From: Cyanoderma ruficeps
Taxonomy: Eukaryota; Chordata; Aves; Passeriformes; Timaliidae
Length of the DNA: 64,000 nt
Assembly (NCBI GenBank): GCA_008694505.1
Contig: VZDJ01000034.1
Location: 2,185,557-2,249,556 of the forward strand
Direction: 5' to 3'
The notes beneath the pieces are model-generated. The model searched no databases. It worked only from the letters and a program-made list of their open reading frames with translations, and was not told the DNA's origin. Position 1 is the first letter of the stretch, and each line of letters starts with the position of its first letter. Below, in pieces: positions 24,901 to 37,800 of this stretch. A program made the translations under genes and the position numbers.

Positions 24901-27900
24901 AGGATTGATACTCTCATGCCTGGATTTTCCTTCCTCTGAATTGGAGGCAGCGTTCTCTTTCAAAAGGCTTTTTGATTCTGGGATTTAAAAAAGCCCCAAG
25001 TGCAGAAATTATAATTTTGGCTTGTAAAAGCAGAAGATAGTCTACTTGGTAAAAACCTAGGAATGCTTACTAGTCTGTTTCAGTCTGATTGAGTTGGAAA
25101 GGGATGATCTGCAATGCAGGTTTTGAATAAAATGACTTGCTTTTGTTTCCAGACTTTATTCCTAGCAAGTTACAGGTTTTCTAAGGGAATATTTAAAATT
25201 CTGAAGCATAGATTCAGAAATAATGTCAAAATACTTTTTGCTTTAAGCGTTTTGTTTTAGAGACCACAGTGCTTCCTTTAATACAAATGCCTTGTATATT
25301 CTTATATGAATAAATATAGTTTGTTGCCTAAAACTGAGCCTTTCAGAAAAAGAAAATTTTCTGAAACTCTAAGATAAGATGATGTGGTAAAGCTTCTTTC
25401 TCCTCTTTGTTTACCAGATGCTTTAATGTCTTGAGTAAGTGTGTAGTATTTTTGTACTCATGAGATAGAGCAGTAAGTAGTAGTTTAAAATCAATACGAC
25501 CTGGCAATGTTTTCTGAGAATTATTTTGGAAAATTCGGATTACTGGTGTGTGTGTGGTTCACTTTTGGGATAGAACCTTCACTGTTCTTTTCTTAGGGCT
25601 GTCAGTGGATGGCTGAAGTTCACTGTGGTAAATGTTATTAACAATATTCAGGGCTTTAATAGGTGTTTTAAAACCTAAAACAAATTAGGTTTTGTTGCTG
25701 TTGAGTTTGGCGGAAAGGTTGGATGAAAATTCTTGTAACCTGTATTTGGTGGAGCTGCTGAGTGACTCTTTCAAAGCACTAATGCAGTTGTTGACTATTG
25801 CTGACTTTAAAAGTGATTTAATGGGGCCATGATTGTGCCTTTAATAGATGCCAGATTCCCCTGGGGACACATCACAGCACCAAAGGGGGTTTTCTTTGGG
25901 GCTTCTCTGGAAATCCTGTGTAGGACCTGACTGGGTGTAACTGGGGCTTCACTCGTGTGTGGAGTCAGAGCTTGCTCCTGCTTGCAGTGATGAGAGTAAA
26001 GACCTTGTTGGTACTCACTGCTCGTGCTGGGAACTCACGTTGTAAAACTTCTTTCAGATTTTCTGGAGTTTGTTGAACTTTGTGTACCAAAAGTTAAATC
26101 CTGAGTTTACTGTTACAGTTACTTCTGTTCTTACACTGTTTCATTTTAGCTAGAAAGGAAACTAGTGACTGCACGCAAGACTCTATACAGTTTTGATTTT
26201 ATTTATTTTCCAGTGCAATTAATCTTGCTTTCCACATAGTTGAGTTCGCTCTTAACAAAATAAGTAACGTGGAAGAGGGGAAAAAATGCAGAACTGCAGA
26301 TATGAAATTTTAATATGAAGTGTATATTTTAAATTAATGGCTTTGAAAATACTTGTTAAAGCTCCTGGTTTACTACAAATTTAATTTCTCACCTAATTCT
26401 GTTTTATGCTCAAGTGGTTCCACTGATAATTGGTAGTTGAAAGAATATAGAGTAGTACAGTCTGTTAGGAATCTGCCTAAAGTGTGTTGTGTGGATGTTT
26501 GACTACATCAGTTTATTAAGATGTGTTATCATCTCCTAAGAAATACCATTGAGAGGTTTGGATACAACCAGTTGTATAAAAATTGAATAAAATACTTGCA
26601 AATTTTGCAAAAATACCATTATTTTTTGTTTTGAAAATTCTTTGTTAACTATTGATTCTAAGCAAAGTATTTTTGAATTAGTATATGGACAAGAAGAAAA
26701 GTGTATTTTTACTGCTCAAATGAAACAAAGTAAGAAGATTTTCTCTGCTTTTCAATTTTTTTGAGTAATTTATTTAATAACTGGGCTAAGAAAATTTAGC
26801 TTAGAGGAAATTTTCAGCTTGACAGGACTTTCCTTTAGCTCTGCAGCCCATCACTTCGTTGCTGTTTCCTTGTCTGAGATTCTGCACATTTAGTGGTGGA
26901 TAGTGATGGTGTTCCTTGTTTGCTTCTGTATGACAGTGCTTTAAATCCTTATGGGCTGTGTGTAGCTGGAGTTTTGGGCAGAGTGTGCAGAGCTGGAGGT
27001 GAGGTGTCAGGGGACTGTAATTAACCACTGTAACAGCTCCTGCAGTGGGTTTCCTAAACTCCTTTCCAGATTTGTGATCCAAAATGGTCGTGTGATCAGC
27101 TGAGCCTGTGGCATGGAGGGAATGATGATGTTCAGTGGGAGGGAGGAGAAAAGGTAAAAACAGGCGGGTGGAGACAGTGACAACATAAACTCTGCCAGCC
27201 ACAGCCTGGTGCTCCTCAGCCTGTGCTCCTGTGTCCGAAACAGGTTCTGCTTTTCTTGGCTTTATGGGAGTAATTGTGTGAAAATATTCTAACAGTATAG
27301 AAAAATGAGACATTTGATACTAAAAGTAAGTTTGGTTTCATACTAGGAAATTATTTGATGCCTCTCCTGCTACGCAAATTATTTCATTTATAAAATGATG
27401 TTGGGTGGATTTTGTCCCAATGAACATTGCTGGGTTTTTCCCTGATGTTCAGCTTAAGTACAGACGTTTATACTGACTCCAGTACTGAAATCAGTTAGGA
27501 AGTTAGTAATAATGCATTCCAAAGGCTTTTCTTTGGACGTGTACAAGCTGTTCAGATGGAGCTCCTTATCCCATAAGTGGTCTTTGCTGGCAAACTTTAA
27601 ATCCCTCAGAACCACTTGCAAAACTGGAACTGAAATACAGATGTTTCAGCTCTTTATTTAAATGCTTATGTAGTATTGAAACACCAGGACAAAAGGAGTT
27701 AATCCTGGAAGAGCTGTATACAACAGAATTATCATTTCCAAGGACATTTTTCCTTTTCTTACAGATTTCTTAGGCAGTGTAACATTTGAGTGATGCTTGG
27801 CAGTGTTGTCACTTTTGCACAGCATTAAGAATTCTTTCAGTACAAAGATGTGAGGGATTGTGTGAAATTTATTTGGAGCAGGTTTTGCTTGAACTTATTT

Positions 27901-28772
27901 TAAATTAAATGTTAGTACTTATTCAGAATGCTTAGTAAAAAAATTCAGTTGATCATTATTGTAGTAGGAAAACCAAAGACAGGGAAGAAATGACAGTACT
28001 TGGGTAAAGTGCTTTAAGTGAAGAGGGACCAGTTAACTTTTAAAAATGGGGGACGTTAATTTATTGAAAATCCTGTATGACAGTGGGGCTAAAAGTGTTT
28101 TGGGCCTAATTTTCAAAAAAGCTGTTTTGTATACATTAACAAAGAAAGGAAGTGAGTTGATCTCAACCCTTGGATGTGGCATCATTCTGATTAGTTTTCC
28201 ATCAAGTTGTGAGTTTCCAAATTTGATGCCTACCTGAACTAGGAATTTTTGCAGATGCTTTTTGAAATCTCAGGCTTTTATTAAAAAGGAATGTAAAATG
28301 CATTAGTATAATAAAATACCTCAATGCAGCTCAATTTAAGGAATATTTTCCTTATATAGAATAGTAGAGACTCGATACATGCATTTTTTAAATTTGAAAA
28401 CCATGTAAGGCCTTCCATAATGCTTTGATATAAAATTCCAAAGAGACCTGACTTCTAAAGTTCTTAAGAGTACTCAATCTTGAGCAGACTAACTTACTTT
28501 AAAAAACAAATGGAACAATCTTACCTGAGCACATCTGTTACATCATCATTTAAACCAAGAAAAAGATTTATGCCAGATATCCATCTTGGCATTATTCAGA
28601 CGCATTTGAGCTGTAATAACAAAACTCTACCTTGGAGCAGATTTTTTTCTAAAGCAAAATCCTCCTTTTCTGCAGATGATTTAGGAAGAGAAACTACAGC
28701 TCTGTGTGTATTTTCTATTCAATGTAAATTTGTATGTAGGTACATATTACAATTGTCTGGTTTTCTTTTCAG
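21718..28772 (+). other. PRDM2: PRDM2 intron 1
   Basis: About 7 kb. The first 250 bases belong to the CpG island; a CR1 fragment lies at 22815-23094. A 170-codon minus-strand frame at 26801-27313 has no recognisable domain. Otherwise AT-rich, unremarkable sequence. Confidence 0.7.
22815..23094 (+). mobile_element. CR1 LINE 3'-end fragment
   Basis: Contains the CR1 hallmarks in order: gaggccctggcacagggtgc, agaagctgtggctgcccctg, ggatagtggaaggtgtccct, gcccatggcag and the terminal gattctat. Only the 3' few hundred bases are present, as is usual for 5'-truncated CR1. It is dead as an element. Confidence 0.9.
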
Positions 28773-28846
28773 GGTTCGTGTAATCAAAGGAGTTTCTTTG
28801 TTGTGTGTATCTTTCCAGAACACAACAGGAATTCAAAATGAATCAG
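28773..28846 (+). CDS. PRDM2: PRDM2 exon 2 (5'UTR end, ATG at 28838, codons M-N-Q)
   Basis: The acceptor is ttttcttttcag at 28772; a second possible acceptor, tctttccag, ends at 28818. The ATG at 28838-28840 has A at -3 and is followed by AATCAG and the donor gtgagt at 28847. Only three codons are coding (28838-28846), phase 0. The MNQ start matches known PRDM2 proteins. Confidence 0.85.
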
Positions 28847-31800
28847 GTGAGTAGAAATGTAAGACTTTATCAAAATACTTAGAACAGTTAATTATTAATA
28901 AGAAAAGTAAATCATCCACTAAAAAATGTTCTTTCAAATCTTGGCTCTCATTAAATTTCATTATCATCTGTTCTACAGTGCCTATGCTTGTGAGATGTCT
29001 GTTATTTCATGGATTCGAGGGTTTTTTGAATTCCCTTTAGCAGTGTGTGAGTTATTATTCCTGGCACCTATTCTAAGAACACCTCTCCAGAAAATTCTAT
29101 TTCCTTCTGAAGCTCTACGTTATAATTCTGTTCCTTATAAAAGCGGTTTGAAAATTGAGGGCTTCCATTTTTTAACATCCTTTTATAATCACATTCCTTT
29201 TTCAAAAGTGCAGTAAACAATCTGCCACAAATTGATTGATTGGGAAATGTCACACTTTTCTTGAATCTGAAGTGTTTCTCCTGGAGCCAAGTGGAAGGAC
29301 TGGGAGAGCACATTTCCTTTGTGGAGCAGCAGCACTTTGCTCTGTGGAGTCACGAGCGTCCTGACTGGAGGGTGTTGTTCTAATCAGCTCCAACTGTGCA
29401 GCATTTTTTTTTTCCCTGCATTTGTTTATGCAAGTAGGAATTGTCCATCAGTTTATCTGTCACACACAGTTGTGTTACTCAGAGATATAGAAAAAGCACA
29501 TGGAGCTTCAGATTTTTCTCCCAAGTCCTCTCCTCTCTCTCTCTGGCTGATCTTACCAAGCCTCTTTGGTGTGGGGATGTGACCGTAGGATGTCACACTG
29601 CAGGAAAGGGATTTTCACTTGGCTGAAAAAGGCAGCCATGAACAGAAGCTTTTGGAGGCAGAAACAACCACAGTACACAGTTGTATAAAATGCTTTGTGT
29701 ACTTCAAAGCCTGTAGCTGATGTGTGCTTTTATTATCCTTATTTGATCAGCAGCAGGCCTGAGTACAGTCAGCATTTGCTGAAGTGTGTTTTTCTGTGAA
29801 GTCACAGAGGTATATACATAAGTAATTACAGCATGGAGTGGGTTGGTGGGATGTTTCCTGTTGCCTTTTTTCTCTGATTTAAAGTAAAAAGTTTTCAATA
29901 TACTTGTACGTATTAAAAAGGTAAAAAAGCAAAATATAATCTCTATCAGGGCATTGAAATATGTATTGTGAAAAAATATACTTGTATTATATCTGTAGAC
30001 AAATATGAATTATATATAAAAATAGCAATTACATTTGCATTACCACGCTTTTAAGCATAAATAGTCTATTTTGGGGAGCAGAGTTAACTGCTGCTTTAAA
30101 ATTGAGAATTGAAATTTTTTCAGCTGTAAGATTTGTTTTGATGCACTCAGTGGCATGAAGCCAGCAGACTATTGCTCTGTCTGCTTGAGGAAAAATCCTG
30201 CCTTATTAGTCATTCCAATAAGCTTTGGATTCTGCTAAAACTCTGAAAACTGTAGATCCTAATCTGTAATTGTTACTATTGACTGCTTCCTTCCCATATG
30301 TGTGTCCATGTCCCCTCATGTCCTGTCTGTTGTTGTGTTCCTACACCCCAGTTTGTTTCTAGAATTAAATCAGATTTCTGTGCTGTATCAAAAGTCCTGA
30401 TCTTTCTTATGGGGACTGCTGGTGTCATTTATGCTGTGATGTGTGTCATCTTACAATTAAAGGCTGAGGTGACCCTTCCTCAGGGAGTTCTTGCAGCAGC
30501 TCAGGGTCCTCCTTGGTGTTTCTGGCTTTCACCTTTGGTTCCCAAAGCACGTGGAGCTCATATGGCTTTTAATTGTTCACTGACCATTCGTATTAAGTGT
30601 GTATTTAGCATCAACCCTGTGGTGTTTTTTCTTGCAGTGCCCTTGTCATTTCATTCACTGTTGACAAGTTGTAGTGCCAGGTCTGTATAAGAAATGTTTT
30701 TGCCTGATGCCAAACATCTTTCAGGTGGTTTGTTCTCATTCTTTCATTCTGCTTGTCTCTGCTTTTGGTGTGACTCTGGTGGCCATGATACTAACTGGGC
30801 TGGTGTTGATTTGGTTTATGTGAAAAGACTGTTAGTTTTGTGGTTTATCCCACAGAAATCTTGAAGTAGTGAAGAAAAACCTTTTCTTAAATTCTTTGAT
30901 ACGGCCTTCTTATTCTAAGGAAAAGAAGGATTATAAAAACCCCCTTTGTTGCTGCAGTTCATGTTTTTGGGTTTTTTGAAGATGGCTGTCTCAGGATAGG
31001 CAGTATGTGTCCTCTTTTAAAAGGAGATCTTCCTCTAATATGTAAATTAATTCATCAGAATAGCTGAATAGTTTATTTTAAACACCTCAAGCAAACATGG
31101 GGTTTGGTTGGTAGCATGATCTCAGACTGCAGTAAGACAATAGGAGGAATTTGGGTTCTACTGGGAAAACAACATGGGCAGTTACTTAAAAAGTGCCGAG
31201 GAATACAGGAACAGAGGACACCTGCTCTTGTACTGAAACTTCCTCCCCCCATTCCCTCTGAATCTTTCAATGATTATTTCAAATACTTCCAATATGTCTT
31301 TAATTTTCCAGCACACAAATTGTGTGCAAAGAGGGGTAGCCAGATCAGGTGCCTGGACAAGGAGAGAGCTGTCTGCCTTCCTGTGCTGGCTGGCACAACT
31401 ACCCTTCCCCAACCACCTCATTAACTTCTCTGCCATCTTCTCCCTCCCTCTTCAGTGGCATCTTTTCCTTTATCTCCTCATTCATCCTAATCCTCTTTCC
31501 ACCCTAACATGACTCTAACTGGCTGGCTGTCATTCATTGCACTCTTGAGGATGGTTTCTTTCCTTTTCACTCTTATCTTTTAATCACCTGTAAATATCCT
31601 GTTGCAGGTGCCTTTTCTACTCTGCTTAAACACTGTTTGTAACGTTGTAGACTAATCTGTGCTCGGTTCACGGGTGCAATTATATTGAAAACGGTGTGAA
31701 AAGTTGCTTCATGTGTTAAAAGGTACCGTCAGAGTGTCTGGATTCTGGATTTGATGCAAACAGGAAAAGATGGTTTCAGCTAAGGCACCACTTCAGCCCT

Positions 31801-34800
31801 CAAACGATCCTTTGGCATTGTTCTAAAGTCACTTCATACAGCCTGATTTAAATGCTAGAATGTAATTTTCTGGTGAACTTCAGTGTAAGAAGCTTAAAAG
31901 TAAAATAAGCTTCAGGTGGTTTTGTATTCAAAATTGCAGCCTTTGGAAGGAACGAAAAATCCTGTGTTAAGGCTTGAGATAAATGCCAAAATTGGCTGTA
32001 GGACATGCACAAGTGCACTACCCTTATCAAAAGATGAATTTTGTAAACAGAAAAATAAATTTAAATGTGATTGTTAAGTCTTGGTAGAAAAGTGATTGAA
32101 ATATAGTATTTCTTTTTGGTAAACAGACATTGCTTGGGGACAAGTTGTGATCTGGAAAAAGTTTCAAGTAGCTACATCTAAATTGCAAATATAAAGAGAT
32201 TGCACTGATTTGACTTAACTAAATTGTTTATTTTACTGTTTTGAATTTGATTGCTTATTGCCATTCATTTGAGGTGTGAAATGTTTTGTTGTGTAAAGGC
32301 CATACCCGATTTTCTACTACTTATAGAATCCATTAATATGACAAGTGTTGGATTAGTCTGAGTGTTGTGTTCCCTGAATGTCCTGCTAATCTCTGAGTTA
32401 TGTAGGTAGATGCATAATAAAATTCTGATTGTATACTACTCCATACAAATACACTTCTTAAAGGGTAGAACAGTTTGGGGATAGTGACAATTAAAAGGTC
32501 TGACTACTAAGGAATATACCAGGAAAATCAAAGGCGTATCACAGTGCTGAACACTTCTGTCTGAATCAGTTGAGTCTGTTTTGATAGGTTAAAATTTATT
32601 TGCAGGGTTGAGAGTTGAGATTTTCAACTGCTCATCGAAACCCCAAACCAAAACCAACACTCTCCAAAGAAACGAAACCCCCAAATGAGACCCAACCAAA
32701 AAACCATCCTGCTTTTAGCTGGAAACTGGAAGTGCACCATTGTGAGAGTTGTCAGCCACAGTCTTCTATTTCTGTATCTAACTTGTTAGAAACCACAGGG
32801 AAAAACAGGCTTGTTTCTCCCCTGATGAAATCCCTGGGTAATGTACTGGGGAGATGTTTAGGTTTCTTTGATATGCTGAGACGAGCATGTTTCTTTTTCA
32901 GCTGAGACGTGGCTTCTTGCATATCAGTTCAAGGCAAACAGATGTCTGAAAATCAGGCTGCTTTCATCAGTATTTTTCCTTTTGGGTTGTTGGAAGAGCA
33001 AAATAAAGCTTTGCTCTGCTTTGAATAGCAATTCTTCAGCTATTCTAACTAATGAACAAGTATTTATCCCTGGTGTCTACATTCTTGGATGGGAAGGGAT
33101 TTCTGGCATTCTCTCCCTTCCATGGTTTCCAATTTGGGGGTCTTTCTCCCCTACAAATAGCTCTCTGGGAGCTCTCTGTGCAGCTGTTAAGGCTTATGAA
33201 GGCAGCACTAGAATAACCTTGCTCTGTTTCCAGTTTTATAATTTTCCTCACTGTTGCAATTAAAACTGGCAGAAGACTTGTTCTTTTCACTCAGCAAATT
33301 GGGTTTTCAAATGTAGTGAATGATTGCTACAGCAGCACCCTGACAAAGACTGGGTGCTGAAGAGCAAGGGCTGAGAAACTTTATTTGTTTTGCTTTAGAG
33401 TGAAAAAAAATGGAGTTTGATAGTGTATTGAGATGCATTTTAAAATATATTTCCAGTGACCTTTCAGCATATTTCAAAAGTACTCACTGAAAAGTACTCT
33501 GATTATTACACTGTAGTTTATTATTCAGTGTGAGAAAACTACTATTCTATCTCTGCTTTATGGTTATAGATAAAAACCAGAATAATTTCCAAAAAAATTA
33601 AAGTTTATTTGGAAAAAATTCTCAGTTTAACCTCTTCCTAAAAATGAGTTCAAAGGTCAAGTATAACATCCTTAATATTAGAGTTGATCGTGCCATTATC
33701 ACCAGTGTTTGTTCCTGACCAGAATCATTAGAGTTCCATATCAGGAGGCAGGGAGTTATTTTAGGGCATGTGGTTCAATAAAGGCTTAGTTTTCTCTAAG
33801 CACAGTTCTTACAGAATGTGGACAGGTTTTATAGGAAATTTTACATTCTTGTAACTTTGAAATTCTAGTCATTTCTATCAGAAATATTGTTAATTATACG
33901 TGGGTAATAGGAAGCAGGTTGTTTTATGACAGGTCTGAGTAGTAATAGTATGGATAATATTAGAAGCATAATATTGAACCTTGGAGGTTCCATAAAATGG
34001 AACTAATCACTTACTGGACACTAAATAATTTATTAGCTTTATATTACCTATCAAACTTTAATATAAAAATATCTTAAAACTTCTTGTGTTAATTATAAGC
34101 TGCTGGCCAAAGTTCTGAGTTGCTGCTTGATGTAGGAAATGTGAGTAACATTTATGTCGTAATGTTGAAATGTGAGTAACAATTACTATTAAAACCTTTT
34201 AATTCTTTTTAAAAGCTGCTTTTGGCTTAATCTCTTTGTTGCAGAGCAGTAAACTTGACGTGCCCATGCTTTAATCACCAAGAACTGTAGTGACAGGACA
34301 AGGGGGAATGGAAGAGTAGGTTTGGATTGGCTCTAGGGAAGGACTTGGCTGTGAGGGTGGGGAGGCACAGGGTGCCCAGAGCAGCTGTGGCTGCCCCATC
34401 CCTGGGAATGCCCAAGGCCAGGTTGGGCAGGGCTTGGAGCAGCCTGGGGTAGTGGAAGGTGGCCCTGCCCATGGCACTGGAAGGCCTTTAAAGATGCCCT
34501 TGAGGGGTGTCCCCAGTCCAGGGAGGAATCTCCACACACACTGCAGGAAGGGATGTGTCAGAGGACCCTGATCCAGAGTGGCCTCGGCATTCCAGGGTGA
34601 GGTGCTGGGCTCTCAGGTGTCCCCAGGCGGCTGTGCCAGCTCAGCAGCTTTAGGCAGGTTATCAGTGGTGTCACTTGTCTATGCCTTTATGGGGTGTTTT
34701 GTCAGTTCTGCCACATCTTCTCCTCACCCTCAGGATGTTTAACTTTGGGACTGATGAGTGTGCCTGGTTTCAGCGTTATTCAGCACCAAAAGCAGCATGA

Positions 34801-37800
34801 CCCCACCCCTTCCATTCACCATTGATAGCTTTGCCAGTCGGGCATTGTCTTACCCCTTTCCAGGCAGAGAATCGTGCTAGCTGTGGCACAGTGGACAGTA
34901 TACCCCAAGTGCAAGTTCTCCTGTCTGCATCTGGAGTGGTTAATTTACCAGAGCAAGTGACTTTTCAGATTTTTGAACTGTATCCACTTCTTGGAACTTT
35001 GAGGTTGGTTTTCTCCTGAAGTTACTTTTCAGTCTTTCTCACAAGGGGCACTTTATCACATAAAGCAAGATAAGAAACTATTTTAGGTTAGTTTTGGGGG
35101 ACTGGTTAGGTTGAGTATGTCTGGAAGTCACTCTTTGAGAAAGGAAAATGAATGATTGCTAATATATGTGAAATTATCCTCAGTGCAGTGCGTTTGGAAA
35201 TTTTACTTTAATTGCAAGTCAGAAGCTTTTGAAGTTCATGTGGGTTGAGCACCTGTTGTGCAGTTGTTTTTGCCTGTTAATGGTGGTTGGCTTTTTGACT
35301 TGTAGGACACAAGTGACTCCCCTGTTGCTGTGGAGACCTTGGATGATGTTCCTGAGCACGTGCTGCGCGGCCTTCCTGAGGACGTGAGGCTCTTCCCATC
35401 TGCTGTTGACAAGACTCGGCTTGGTGAGTGCCAGAGCTGTGAAAAGAGAAGATTTTTACAGCAGCTCACATGAATTGGAGTTGCTGTGAAAACCTGGTGC
35501 CCTCCTGTGCTGGGTAGAGGTGATGTGTAGTGTGTTTGTCTAAAATAATTCCTCCTGGGAAGAATGGACAGCTTCCCAGTCCAAGATAGATACTTGTAAT
35601 GAGCTTAAGAAATACAAATGTTGAGTAGAAGATTTGCTTGGAATAATTTAGATTAGATTTAACTCCTGGTACGTGTCTCCTCAGGTGTCTGGGCAACAAA
35701 GTCAATTTTGAAAGGCAAGAAGTTTGGACCATTTGTTGGTGACAAGAAGAAAAGATCTCAAGTTAAGAGCAGTGTGTACATGTGGGAGGTAAGAAACGGC
35801 TTGTAAATGGAAAAATGTGCCTGTCACCAGGTCAATATTTTGTATTTAGCCTTTGCTTTTCCCAGATATTTTAGAAATAAACTTGATGTAAAGTAATTGC
35901 CAGCTATTACTGCTATTGCTAACAGTTTTTTATAGACACTTGGATGGAGCAACTATTCTGAATTACAAAGCTTTATAAACCACTGGCATTGTTTGAAATT
36001 GCTGTATTTCTTATGGGCTGTGTGTGGATCACAGCTGTCCTTAAGAGTTTGTTGCTGATCTTTGCTTTGTTGGATTGAACCCTGAGTGCAACTGAGTGCT
36101 GTCAACTGCTTATGAAATTATGGAAATTAGGAGGATATGGAATCTCTTATGGAAGCCACATCACTCCTCCTCATTTAGCTCTTTGAAAACCAGCTTTTGG
36201 AGTTTTTCTAAGAGTTCTCAAGTGTTGCAGTATTTCTCATGCTGGGCTTGCCTTGAAGCAAGTGCTGTCGGGGCAGCTGAACAGCCCTGGAAGCTGCACT
36301 GGTAGTCAGGAGACCTTGGATATTATGTAGATTTCAAAATGTAAATGAATGTTATAATCTGGAGCTGAATCCTTTCTACAGTGTCTTTAAGGCAGCTCAT
36401 AACCACTTCCAAAGACTTCTTCAGTCTTTCTGAAGACAAACACAGGACATGGTTTTAGTGAAGTGAATAGTCAAGGAGGGGAGGGGTGGAGGAACTGTGG
36501 TATAGAATGTTCTGGAACATGGATTTTTAGGCTAAGGACACTGATAATGATCATCCATCCTTCTGTCCTCTTGCTTGCAAAAATGGAACTCCCTAAACCA
36601 CTAAAAACATGCACAGAGCTTGGAGTTAACCTCTATCAGAGGAATTGATCTAGGACATTCCCATAAATGTAAATTACCCTTTAGAAAAGCAATAAAATTT
36701 TCAAGTATAATGTTTCTTGCATTGAGCTCATGCTATCACAAACTGCACTGCATAAGGTATCTCCAGTTTTGATCTGTTACAGGAACATTTGGTGAGATTG
36801 AATCACTCAAGTAAATTATTGACTTCACAACTGTGTTTCTCAGTGCTGGATGCTGAATGTTCATGGTGGATATTTTTTCAGGTTGTGTTGAGAAATGGTA
36901 GTTGCAAGCCAGCTGTTCCAGAGTTTCCTGGTTGCAGTGCAGGTGATAATAAGAACCCTTATTAGATTCCTGAGTAATTGTGTGTTGCTTTAATAGTGAT
37001 TTTACAGTTAGGGGAAAAAAAAGCAACTAAAATGAGACTGCGACAGTTGGTCCCATATGTTGATACCTGAAACCAATCCAGAATCTCAACTGTTAGAAAA
37101 TATGGTTTGTAGAAGGGTGGTGGTGTGTAGGAACAGTTCAGTATATGGACTCTCAACTTGGGGAACAACCTTTCCCACAAGCGTTCCATTTGCTTCTTCA
37201 GTCAAATTAATCTGAATGAAAAATAAGACTTCTAAAACTGGCATCTCCAGTCGATTTTAATGATTTTGAACTGTCATACCAGAGGCTCATTGTGAAAAGA
37301 TGAGTTGTGTGTGTCTGTATATGCCTCTGGTGTCTGAGGAGAGAACACCTTTTCCTTTTCTACTGGTGAAAAGCCACAGTTGGGAAAATGAGAACAAGTG
37401 TCTGAAAAGGGAGGGAAACGCTGGTTGAGGATGAGTGGCACAGCTGTGCTGAGTGGGTTTTGTTGTGGGTACAAGAATCATTGTGCCCACAATGATTACA
37501 GACAGGGGTAATACACCTGGGAGAGGGACACATGGACACTTCCCTGTGTCTGCTGTCTCTCTCCCAGCTGTATTACCCCAACCTGGGCTGTGAAATTCAG
37601 TGTTTCAGTGCTGTGATATGAGCAGTGTCCCTGTGGCTCTCTCCCAGGTATATTGCCCCAACCTGGGCCATGAAATGGAGTGTTTTAGTGCTGTGATATG
37701 AGCAGTGTCCCTGTGTCTCTCTCCCAGGTGTATTACCCCAAGCTGGGCTGTGACATGCAGTGTTTAGTGCTGTGATATGAGCAGTGTCCCTGTGTCTCTC

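Noticed and set aside
26801..27313. 170-codon minus-strand frame in PRDM2 intron 1
   Set aside because: No recognisable domain, signal peptide or splice partner; a frame this long is plausible by chance in 64 kb.
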